Assembly (NCBI GenBank): GCA_030601015.1
Contig: JAUVUO010000079.1
Span: 1-6,382, forward strand
DNA: 6,382 bases
Source: Candidatus Omnitrophota bacterium
Lineage (GTDB): Bacteria; Omnitrophota; Gorgyraeia; Duberdicusellales; 4484-171
Reading direction: 5' to 3'
Under the pieces are notes generated by a model. That model ran no database searches. It saw only the letters and a program-made list of their open reading frames with translations, and was not told the origin of the DNA. Positions 1 through 6,164 of the stretch are shown here, piece after piece (positions within the stretch are counted from its first letter, which is position 1; every line of letters starts with the position of its first letter). A program made the position numbers and the translations under genes.

Positions 1-1
1 A

Positions 2-343
2 GGAAAAGCAAGGGTAGGGATAAAAAAGATTAGAAAGTACTTGAATGATGGAAATGTAAAGGAATTTTATAATTATATATTTAAAACTTTGCAAGAATAT
101 TTGGGAGATAAATTTCATTTACCTTCAGCAAGTATAACTTTAGATGTTATAGAAAAATATTTTGAATCCGCGGGGATTAAAGCAGATAAAGATATTTTAA
201 AAACATTAAAGGAAATATTTCAGGATTGTGACAGATTAAGATATTCTTCCGTTGGGATTGATAAAAGCGGTATGAATGATATTTTTAAAAAATTAGAAGA
301 GATTATAGATTATTTTCAAAGAAAAAAATATAAAAATGCGTAA
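2..343 (+). CDS. batD: BatD-like protein, C-terminal fragment (5' end outside window)
   Basis: The reading frame is open from the first bases of the window to TAA at 341-343, giving the last 113 residues of a longer protein. A TTG at 41 could be read as a start, but the same frame continues upstream with basic, helix-like residues (KARVGIKKIRKYL), so I treat it as internal. The visible part is a soluble, charged helical domain (KEFYNYIFKTLQEYLGDKF, then a LP-SIT-DVIEKYF segment, then LKEIFQDCDRLRYSS). This resembles the cytoplasmic tail that follows the last membrane helix in BatD proteins of aerotolerance (Bat) operons. The following gene is batE-like and overlaps it by 8 nt, which is the usual bat gene order and supports the call. 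The molecular role of BatD is not well defined; Bat proteins are membrane-associated and linked to oxygen or stress tolerance. Recognition rests on tail similarity and neighbourhood. Confidence 0.72.
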   Translation, partial: GKARVGIKKIRKYLNDGNVKEFYNYIFKTLQEYLGDKFHLPSASITLDVIEKYFESAGIKADKDILKTLKEIFQDCDRLRYSSVGIDKSGMNDIFKKLEEIIDYFQRKKYKNA

Positions 344-1103
344 TATTTATCAATTTAGAGTATTGTTAATTGGTTTGTTATTTTTAACCGGCTCTGTTTG
401 TTTTTCTCAGGAAAAAAAATCTTCGGAATATAATTTTTATAGGGGAAATCTTTTGTATGAGAAAGGTAATTACGATGAGGCTATTTTAGAGTATAAAAAA
501 TTGGATAAGAAAGGCTTAGAAAGTGGAAATTTTTATTATAATATTGGTAATTGCTATTTTAAAAATGGGGAGTTAGGTAAAGCCATATTGAATTACGCCA
601 AGGCAAAAAGAATAATTCCCGGAGATAAAGATTTGTTAGCTAATTATGAATACGCTAAGAGTAATATTGAAACTCTGATAACCGAACCCAAACGTTTATG
701 GATAATAAAGGAAGCAGGTAATTTTTTTAAACAATTTACAATTGATGGAATTACTATGTTTTTGTTTGTTTTTTATTTAATTTTACTTATAACTATAGGG
801 GGCTGTATTATTTCGCGGATTTCCACAGTGAAGAAATTAATAATTATCAGCATACCTGCTATTTTATTTTTGGGCAATTTTATTTTTTTATCAAAGAGTA
901 TAGATAAGATTGATAAAGAAGCCATAGTTATGGAAAAAAAGATAGAAGCTAAATTTGAGCCTTTTGAAGAAGCCGCTGCTCATTTTACTCTTTATGAGGG
1001 AATGAAGGTTGAAATATTATCAATAAACGGCAATTGGTATAAAATCAAAAGGATTGATGATAAGATGGGCTGGATTAAAAAATATCAATTGTCTATAATT
1101 TGA
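336..1103 (+). CDS. batE: BatE-like TPR/SH3 membrane protein
   Basis: This 255-residue protein starts at ATG 336, inside the last codons of the batD-like gene (8-nt overlap). It has no good Shine-Dalgarno of its own, so translational coupling is likely. Residues 1-25 form a signal peptide (basic start, hydrophobic VLLIGLLFLTG core). Residues about 33-100 hold two TPR units (YRGNLLYEKGNYDEAILEY, and YYNIGNCYFKNGELGKAI with the continuing helix). Two hydrophobic helices follow at about 139-160 and 167-186, and the tail (about 194-255) is a bacterial SH3-like module (LYEGMKVEILSINGNWYKIK ... GWIKKYQL). This order of signal peptide, TPRs, membrane helices and SH3 is that of BatE from Bat aerotolerance operons. 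It is expected to sit in the inner membrane with its TPR and SH3 parts in the periplasm, as a protein-interaction component. It appears to be the last gene of the operon, since a 319-base gap follows. No truncation is apparent. Confidence 0.8.
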   Translation: MRNIYQFRVLLIGLLFLTGSVCFSQEKKSSEYNFYRGNLLYEKGNYDEAILEYKKLDKKGLESGNFYYNIGNCYFKNGELGKAILNYAKAKRIIPGDKDLLANYEYAKSNIETLITEPKRLWIIKEAGNFFKQFTIDGITMFLFVFYLILLITIGGCIISRISTVKKLIIISIPAILFLGNFIFLSKSIDKIDKEAIVMEKKIEAKFEPFEEAAAHFTLYEGMKVEILSINGNWYKIKRIDDKMGWIKKYQLSII

Positions 1104-1179
1104 AGATTAATTTTTTTAGTATAAAAAGAAAAAGTGATAATATTTAGTGTTGAAAATACAAAAGTCCATTTATACTTAA

Positions 1180-1202
1180 AAAACCGCTTTTAAGGTAGTT
1201 TT
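1180..1202 (+). terminator. possible weak terminator after the bat operon
   Basis: AAAAC (1180-1184) pairs with GTTTT (1198-1202). After one C/A mismatch, GCTT (1186-1189) pairs with AGGT (1193-1196) including G-U wobbles, around a 3-4 nt loop. An A-run precedes it, and the 3' arm itself supplies the U-run, followed by ATT. The stem is AT-rich and imperfect, so it may be weak. Its position 77 nt after the batE stop and before the next promoter fits a terminator. Confidence 0.3.
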
Positions 1203-1221
1203 ATTAAATAAGTAATATTTA

Positions 1222-1230
1222 TGATATAAT
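1222..1230 (+). promoter_or_regulatory. extended -10 promoter for the metH operon
   Basis: TGATATAAT is a perfect sigma-70-type extended -10 element (TGn + TATAAT). The -35 position (about 1202-1207, TATTAA) is poor, which is tolerable when the extended -10 is present. Transcription would begin near 1237, giving a leader of about 185 nt before the ATG at 1423. TATAAT-like strings occur by chance in DNA this AT-rich; the TG extension and the placement after the bat genes and before a structured leader are what favour it. Confidence 0.45.
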
Positions 1231-1236
1231 TTATAT

Positions 1237-1422
1237 TAAAATCAGCCTTAAATAAAGAGCAGGCTTAATTGTTTATAGTGCTGTTGTATAATGGTGCCGG
1301 TGCATGATTTCAATGATTAGAGTAATTGAAACGCGGAGGCCCCAACCCTTGTAATTATAAATTAATCGTTGTAATCGGGAACTGTTATATTTTGTAATAG
1401 GCCCTTTATAAATAATAAAAGA
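1237..1422 (+). promoter_or_regulatory. structured 5' leader of the metH operon, possible unassigned riboswitch or attenuator
   Basis: The 1104-1422 gap holds no convincing protein gene, and its second half looks like a folded leader. AGCCT (1244-1248) pairs with AGGCT (1261-1265). A longer GC-rich arm spans 1283-1346: GTTG/CAAC at the base, GG-GCC (1293-1298) with GGC-CC (1338-1342), TGC/GCG (1301-1303/1333-1335), then a 7-bp stem TTTCAAT (1308-1314) with ATTGAAA (1325-1331). GTTG recurs at 1368-1371 and could pair with the same CAAC (1343-1346), giving an alternative fold. A perfect GGAGG (1335-1339) lies inside this arm with no useful start codon after it. The stretch 1291-1348 is much richer in G and C than its flanks, as structured RNAs often are in AT-rich genomes. 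I do not see the B12-box of cobalamin riboswitches or the SAM-I core. The folding was done by eye. Confidence 0.4.
1377..1404 (+). promoter_or_regulatory. hairpin just upstream of the activation-domain gene
   Basis: GGG (1377-1379) pairs with CCC (1402-1404), and inside it CTGTTAT (1382-1388) pairs with GTAATAG (1394-1400), with two G-U pairs and a 5-nt loop. Only TTT follows before ATAAATAATAAAAG and the ATG at 1423, so it is a poor intrinsic terminator on sequence alone. It could be an attenuator arm or could position the translation start. No strong Shine-Dalgarno lies between the hairpin and the ATG. Confidence 0.35.
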
Positions 1423-2049
1423 ATGAAAATACAATTTTTTGATTCTATACATATATCCCCGCCGAAGAATAAGATATATTCACGTTTAGGATATGCTGAA
1501 AATTTAACGGTTTTAACCTGGGAACAAAGAAAAAAGATTGATGAAAATATAGAAAAAGCTTTAGATTCAGTTTCTTTAAAAGGGGCAGGGGTACGTATCC
1601 CTATTAAGGCAATCACCAGTTCAGAAATTAAGCTTTCGAAAGGAATCATTTTTAAAAGCAAATCTTTAGTGAAATTTTTAAATGACTGCCAAGAGGTTCT
1701 TTTAATAGCAGCTACAGCCGGTGAAAGAGTAGGCGAATGTATCCGTCAAAGTTCAGAAGGTGGGGATATGACTTATGCGGTAATTTTAGACGCGGTAGGG
1801 AGTGAAATGGCTGATTCGGCATTAATTTGGATTATTAGCTATTTTGATAATCAAGTTAAAAGGGAAAACAAATATGTAATGAAAAAAAGGTTTTCGGCGG
1901 GGTACGGTGATTTTTTGTTAGATAATCAAAAAATTATATGGGATATTTTGAAATTAAAAAAAATAGGGGTTAATTTAACTGAAAAGTATATACTTATTCC
2001 GGAAAAAACTGTTACCGCGGTTTCCGGCATAAAATTAATTTCCAGGTGA
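1423..2049 (+). CDS. stand-alone methionine synthase activation (AdoMet-binding) subunit
   Basis: This 208-residue protein matches the reactivation domain that is the C-terminal module of full-length MetH. Its clearest signature is KKRFSAGYGDFLLDNQ (154-169): R156-x-x-x-G160-Y161 is the AdoMet-binding RxxxGY motif. Downstream, IGVNLTEKYILIPEKTVTAVSGI is the typical domain end. When the cobalamin of MetH is oxidised to cob(II)alamin, this domain is expected to bind the cobalamin module and remethylate it with AdoMet plus one electron. The split layout is known from Thermotoga maritima, where a similar stand-alone protein partners a short MetH. Here it lies 3 nt upstream of a MetH core lacking this domain, so the two should form one enzyme. 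The ATG at 1423 was chosen because conserved-looking sequence (MKIQFFDSIHI) begins there; its Shine-Dalgarno is weak. The structured leader upstream probably controls expression. Confidence 0.85.
   Translation: MKIQFFDSIHISPPKNKIYSRLGYAENLTVLTWEQRKKIDENIEKALDSVSLKGAGVRIPIKAITSSEIKLSKGIIFKSKSLVKFLNDCQEVLLIAATAGERVGECIRQSSEGGDMTYAVILDAVGSEMADSALIWIISYFDNQVKRENKYVMKKRFSAGYGDFLLDNQKIIWDILKLKKIGVNLTEKYILIPEKTVTAVSGIKLISR
2044..2049 (+). promoter_or_regulatory. Shine-Dalgarno of metH overlapping the upstream stop
   Basis: AGGTGA ends exactly with the TGA stop (2047-2049) of the activation-subunit gene and lies 3 nt before the metH ATG at 2053. The overlap of ribosome site and stop codon suggests translational coupling and roughly matched synthesis of the two MetH parts. 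Confidence 0.55.
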
Positions 2050-2052
2050 AAT

Positions 2053-4449
2053 ATGAAAAATATAAAAAATATTTTAAGGAAAAAAGTATTAATTCTTGAT
2101 GGCGCGACAGGTACAGAGCTGCAAAAGCGGGGGATGCCTCAAGGTGTTTGCCCTGAAATATGGTGTTTAGATAATCCTAAGGTTTTAAAATCTATACATT
2201 TGGATTATTTAAATTCCGGAACAGATATGGTTTCTACTTGTACTTTTGGAGCTAATGCCCTTAAGCTGAGGGAATACGGTAATTTTGATGTAAAAAAAAT
2301 AAATCGGCGATTAACCGCGATAGCCAGAAGCGCGGTAGGCAAAAATTGTCTTGTAGCCGGAGACATTGGGCCTTTGGGGAAATTTATAGAGCCTTTTGGG
2401 CCTTTGGATTTTGATGATGCGGTTGATATTTTTAAGGAACAGGTAAAAGGCCTTATTCAGGGAGGTGCGGATTATTTGGCGATTGAAACCATGATGGATA
2501 TTCAGGAAGCTAGGGCTGCCCTTATAGCTGTAAAAGAGATTACCGATAAATTTGTTTCTGTGAGTATGACTTATGAGTTGAATGGGCGGACTCTTAGCGG
2601 TACCGATCCTGTAACAGCTTTAGTTACTTTACAAAGCCTGGGTGCCGATGCTGTAGGTTGTAATTGTTCCGCTGGCCCTCAGGATATGATTAAGTTTATT
2701 TTAGAAATGAAACCTTACGCTAAAGTACCTCTTTTAGCTAAACCTAATGCCGGTATTCCGGAATTGATTGAAGGTAAGACTAATTTTATGATGGGTTCTG
2801 AAGAATTTTCTTTTTACAGTAAAGAGTTGGCCTTAAACGGTGTCAATTTGTTAGGAGGCTGTTGCGGTACTACTCCTGAACATATTAAAGAATTAAAAAG
2901 AGTTGTAAGTAAAATAGAGCCCCGATATCGGTTAAAGAAATCTATAAGCGCTTTGAGTTCAGCAAGGAAAACACTTGTTATAGACAGAAATAAGCCTTTA
3001 TTAATAATAGGTGAGTGTATTAACCCTACGGGAAAGAAGGTTCTTCGGGAAGAACTTCAAAAAGGAAAGACCTCAGAGGTGAGGCATTTGATTAAAGAGC
3101 AGGAAAGTAAAGGGGCTAATCTTCTTGATATTAATGTGGGGGCGCCGAGGGTTGATGAAAAACAGATGCTTAAAGGAATAGTTCAGTTAGCAGCTTTACA
3201 AACTAACCTTCCTTTGGTAATTGATTCTTCCGATCCTGAAGCTGTTGAAAAAGCACTTAGAGTTTATCCTGGCAGAGCTTTAGTTAATTCTATATCAGCT
3301 GAAAAAGGGAAATTGAAGAAGCTTTTGAGGATAACGAAAAAATATGGGGCAATGTTTATTCTTTTGCCTTTGAGTGACAAAGGGCTGCCTAAAGATTTTA
3401 ATGAAACTAAGGAAAATATTAGATTTATATTTAGTCAATCAAAAATATTTGGTTTTACCAAGGATGATGTTATTGTTGATGGATTAGCTATGCCTATTTC
3501 AGCAAATCCCGGGGCGGCTTTGGAAACTGCAAAGGCCATAGAGTGGTGTTCTAATATTTTTAAAACCAGTACTGTTATAGGCTTATCTAATGTTTCTTTT
3601 GGTATGCCTAAACGCGCATTGTTTAATGCTGCTTACCTTGCAATTGCTCAATCTCAAGGCTTAAATATGGTGATTGCCAACCCTTTAAGCGAGGAATTAA
3701 TGAATATTAGTAAAGCGGCAGACGCTTTGATTCAAAAGGATAAGGGAGGCTTATTGTTTTGTTCTAATTTTAAGAAAGAATGTTTTTCTAATATAAATCC
3801 TTCTCTTGGAGAGGTTACCTTTTGTGATAAAATTTTTGTTGCTATTTTGGAGGGGAATAAGGAGGATATCAAAAGTTATGTTCAAGAAGCTATTGAATCA
3901 GGAGAAAAAGCTTATGATCTTGTACATAAAGTTATGCTGCCGGCTATAAATAAAGTCGGGGAGTTGTTTAATAAAAAGGAATACTTTTTGCCTCAGCTAA
4001 TTAACAGTGCGGAAACCATGAAAATTGCTTTTACTTTTATAAAACCTTATTTATCTGACAATAAATTATTAAAATTGCAGAAAAAAAATGTAGTAATCTT
4101 GGCTACGGTAAAAGATGATGTTCATGATATTGGTAAAAATATTGTAGCCTTAATGCTGGAGAATCAAGGAGTGCTTGTCATAGATTTGGGAAAAGATGTG
4201 CCGGCAGAAAAAATTATTAAAGAAATTAGAAAACATAAACCAATTTTAGTTGCTCTTTCTGCTCTTATGACTACAACCATGATTAATATGGCTGAAGTTA
4301 TTAATTTGTCCCGAAAAAAGGGGTTAGATTATCCGTTTATGTTGGGAGGAGCAGTTGTGACTAAATCTTATGCTCAAACCTTGAAAGTGGAATATGCTAA
4401 AGATGGAGTAGAAGCGGTAAGAGTTGCTAAAAAATTTATGAGAATATAG
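2053..4449 (+). CDS. metH: cobalamin-dependent methionine synthase, core without activation domain
   Basis: This 798-residue cytoplasmic enzyme transfers the methyl of 5-methyltetrahydrofolate via cobalamin to homocysteine. Residues 1-290 form the homocysteine-binding barrel (DGATGTELQKRG at 16-27; zinc ligands C205 in GCNC, and C270 and C271 in GGCCGTTPEH). Residues about 315-570 form the pterin-binding barrel (IIGECINPTGKK, LLDINVGAP at 357-365, VIGLSNVSFGMP at 508-519). Residues about 590-670 are the helical cobalamin cap (KKEYFLPQLINSAETM). Residues about 678-798 are the B12-binding Rossmann domain, with the axial-ligand motif D689-V-H691-D-I-G694, SALMTTTM at 736-743 and LGGAVVTKSYA at 764-774. 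E. coli MetH is about 1,227 residues; the missing C-terminal activation domain is encoded by the gene immediately upstream. The length resembles the T. maritima short form. All catalytic and metal residues I looked for are present, so it should be active. It starts 3 nt after the upstream stop. Confidence 0.95.
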   Translation: MKNIKNILRKKVLILDGATGTELQKRGMPQGVCPEIWCLDNPKVLKSIHLDYLNSGTDMVSTCTFGANALKLREYGNFDVKKINRRLTAIARSAVGKNCLVAGDIGPLGKFIEPFGPLDFDDAVDIFKEQVKGLIQGGADYLAIETMMDIQEARAALIAVKEITDKFVSVSMTYELNGRTLSGTDPVTALVTLQSLGADAVGCNCSAGPQDMIKFILEMKPYAKVPLLAKPNAGIPELIEGKTNFMMGSEEFSFYSKELALNGVNLLGGCCGTTPEHIKELKRVVSKIEPRYRLKKSISALSSARKTLVIDRNKPLLIIGECINPTGKKVLREELQKGKTSEVRHLIKEQESKGANLLDINVGAPRVDEKQMLKGIVQLAALQTNLPLVIDSSDPEAVEKALRVYPGRALVNSISAEKGKLKKLLRITKKYGAMFILLPLSDKGLPKDFNETKENIRFIFSQSKIFGFTKDDVIVDGLAMPISANPGAALETAKAIEWCSNIFKTSTVIGLSNVSFGMPKRALFNAAYLAIAQSQGLNMVIANPLSEELMNISKAADALIQKDKGGLLFCSNFKKECFSNINPSLGEVTFCDKIFVAILEGNKEDIKSYVQEAIESGEKAYDLVHKVMLPAINKVGELFNKKEYFLPQLINSAETMKIAFTFIKPYLSDNKLLKLQKKNVVILATVKDDVHDIGKNIVALMLENQGVLVIDLGKDVPAEKIIKEIRKHKPILVALSALMTTTMINMAEVINLSRKKGLDYPFMLGGAVVTKSYAQTLKVEYAKDGVEAVRVAKKFMRI

Positions 4450-4579
4450 CGGTATTTTAAAAGTTGTGAGTAAGAAGTTATGGGAGTGAGTTTTCTGGGG
4501 TGGAATATTACTAATTTTAAGAGTAAAAATAAAAAAAGCAACAGAAAACAGCATAAATAGTTAATTTTATATAAATTAT

Positions 4580-6163
4580 ATGAGTATTTTAATTCAAAAC
4601 ATGTGGCCGTTATTACTGAAGATTTATGATGCGGCAAGTATGCAAAGGTGGAATGACCAGATTCGGACTGTTGATTTAACAGAGTTAGATAAACAGGCCC
4701 ATAAAATGATTATAGCTTATGTATTGGGAAAATCAGAAGAAAACATAGGAATTGAAAAAATTAATTGGATAGAAATAATTGAGGCAGGTATATTTGAGTT
4801 TTTACAACGAATTATTCTTACTGATTTAAAACCGGCTTTGTTTCATAGAATAAAAGAAGATAAAGAAAAATATGAACGACTGAACCAGTGGGTATATAAA
4901 AGAATAATTCCATTCATTATACCTTTGGGAGAAGGATTTTGTTCGCGTTTTAAGAGTTATCTTATGGATAGAGAGAGAAATGTAGATCGCAGGATAATAA
5001 GCGCGGCTCATTTTTATTCTACAAAATGGGAATTTGATGTGATTGAGAGGGCGAATCCTCAAGGTTATTCTATTGAAGAAATAAGAAAAGATTTAGATTC
5101 GAAACAAGAGAAGTATCATGATTTGAAAAGTATGCAAATATTACTGCAGGCAGAAGAGCTTAAAGATTTTATTGATTTATGTGCGCAGCTAAGATTTCAA
5201 ATTAGATGGAGTCATATGCACATGGTTCCTAAAATATCGGTTTTGGGACATATGTTGATAGTTGCTATGTTTACATATTTGTTTTCGTTGAGGATAGGTG
5301 TAGATGATCAACGGGCAATAAAAAATTATTTTACCGGATTATTTCATGATCTTCCGGAAGTTCTTACTCGGGATGTTATTAGTCCGGTAAAAAGATCGGT
5401 TGAAGGGTTAACAGATTTAATAAAAGAATATGAACGGGAAGAAATGGAGAAAAAAATTTATAAATTGATTCCTGCACAATGGCATAAAGACATGAAAATG
5501 TTCACAGAAGATGAGTTTGATGATTTGATTGTTTCGAACGGAGATAAAATAGAAAGAGACGGCAAACTGGTTAAAGCGGCTGACGACTTGGCAGCTTATA
5601 TTGAGTCCTGGTTGTCTTTAAAAAATGGTATCCAAAATAAGTCATTAGACAAGGCGGGAAGATTTATTAGGGAAAAATATAAATTCGAGACGATTTCAGA
5701 TATAGATTTTGGAAAATTTTACAAAAAAATTTTTAAGGATGATTATGGTATAAAAAAAATTTTATTTTTATGTACAGGTAATTCTTGCCGGAGCCAAATG
5801 GCGGAGGGATTAATGAAATATTTCGGAGGAGAAAGATTTGAGGTTTTTAGTGCCGGGTCTGCGTCTATAGAGGTTAACCCTCTTTCCATTAGAGTGTTGC
5901 GGGAAATAGGTGTGGATATCTCAGGACAAAAATTAAAACACCTCAAAGATTTCCTTGGGAAAAAGTTTGATTATGTTGTAACTGTATGCAATAACGCAAA
6001 ACAGATTTGTCCGGTATTTCCCGGGGATTACAATAAAGAGCATTGGGACTTATATGATCCGGATTCGGTAGAGGAAAATGAAGAAGAAAAAATTAAAGTT
6101 TTTAGAGATATTCGGGACAAAATAAAAGAAAATATATTGCTATTTTTAGAGAAATTAGATTGA
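4580..6163 (+). CDS. fusion protein: degenerate HD half, HD phosphohydrolase-like domain, C-terminal ArsC arsenate reductase domain
   Basis: A 527-residue protein with no membrane segment. Residues 209-342 look like an HD metal-dependent phosphohydrolase of the YfbR-like kind: RW (209-210), H224 in SVLGHMLIVAM, H256-D257 in FTGLFHDLPEVL, and D335 in VKAADDLAAYIE as the expected last ligand. Residues 23-151 echo this pattern with the HD pair replaced (F-E-F at 72-74), suggesting an inactive duplicate. Residues 391-527 are an ArsC/low-molecular-weight phosphatase-fold domain: KKILFLCTGNSCRSQMAEG (392-410) carries the nucleophile loop with C398, and VCNNAKQICPVFPG carries C470 and C477. The 398-470-477 spacing equals the C10-C82-C89 spacing of S. 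aureus ArsC, pointing to the thioredoxin-coupled type that reduces arsenate to arsenite. HD proteins of this kind usually act on nucleotides, but the substrate here is unknown. No Shine-Dalgarno precedes ATG 4580; ATG 4601 is an alternative start. The next gene begins 1 nt after its stop. Confidence 0.8.
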   Translation: MSILIQNMWPLLLKIYDAASMQRWNDQIRTVDLTELDKQAHKMIIAYVLGKSEENIGIEKINWIEIIEAGIFEFLQRIILTDLKPALFHRIKEDKEKYERLNQWVYKRIIPFIIPLGEGFCSRFKSYLMDRERNVDRRIISAAHFYSTKWEFDVIERANPQGYSIEEIRKDLDSKQEKYHDLKSMQILLQAEELKDFIDLCAQLRFQIRWSHMHMVPKISVLGHMLIVAMFTYLFSLRIGVDDQRAIKNYFTGLFHDLPEVLTRDVISPVKRSVEGLTDLIKEYEREEMEKKIYKLIPAQWHKDMKMFTEDEFDDLIVSNGDKIERDGKLVKAADDLAAYIESWLSLKNGIQNKSLDKAGRFIREKYKFETISDIDFGKFYKKIFKDDYGIKKILFLCTGNSCRSQMAEGLMKYFGGERFEVFSAGSASIEVNPLSIRVLREIGVDISGQKLKHLKDFLGKKFDYVVTVCNNAKQICPVFPGDYNKEHWDLYDPDSVEENEEEKIKVFRDIRDKIKENILLFLEKLD

Positions 6164-6164
6164 A

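Noticed and set aside
41..343. Treating TTG 41 as the start of a separate 100-residue protein
   Set aside because: The same frame stays open to the left edge with sequence that fits the BatD tail, so a truncated larger gene explains it better.
1278..1350. tRNA-like or T-box-like element (GTATAATGGT; TGGTGCCGGTGC)
   Set aside because: GTATAATGGT resembles a tRNA D-arm, but no T-arm with a paired stem or acceptor stem can be built. The T-box consensus is not matched, and too little leader precedes it for a specifier loop.
1231..1422. Cobalamin or SAM-I riboswitch upstream of the metH genes
   Set aside because: The GGTGCC and CGCGG strings look a little like a cobalamin core, but no B12-box-like segment (AGCCAGGAGACCTGCC type) is present. 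The SAM-I GGCCC-ATGAAACCC core is absent too. I left the leader unassigned.
1362..1661. Minus-strand open frame opposite the start of the activation-subunit gene
   Set aside because: It lies antisense to a gene with a clear MetH activation-domain signature, lacks recognisable motifs and looks like a shadow of the real frame.
4480..4560. 26-codon frame in the metH to HD-ArsC spacer (ATG 4480 to TAG 4558-4560)
   Set aside because: Its product is short and basic with no recognisable feature, and only a weak AAGAAG precedes it. In AT-rich DNA a frame of this length is expected by chance, so there is no support for a gene.
4450..4579. Terminator or promoter between metH and the fusion gene
   Set aside because: Only A-T-only stems (for example ATTTT/AAAAT around 4514-4530) and a TATAAA at 4570-4575 are seen. 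The latter is so close to the ATG that it would give a leaderless message. Neither is convincing, so no feature was called.
4324..4637. Two overlapping minus-strand open frames across the metH end and the spacer
   Set aside because: Their low-complexity Phe/Leu/Ser/Tyr-rich products are typical of the reverse strand of AT-rich coding DNA, and they overlap the B12 domain of metH.
4826..5946. Minus-strand open frames within the fusion gene (4826-5062 and 5743-5946)
   Set aside because: They are antisense to regions with clear HD and ArsC motifs and have no recognisable domains of their own.
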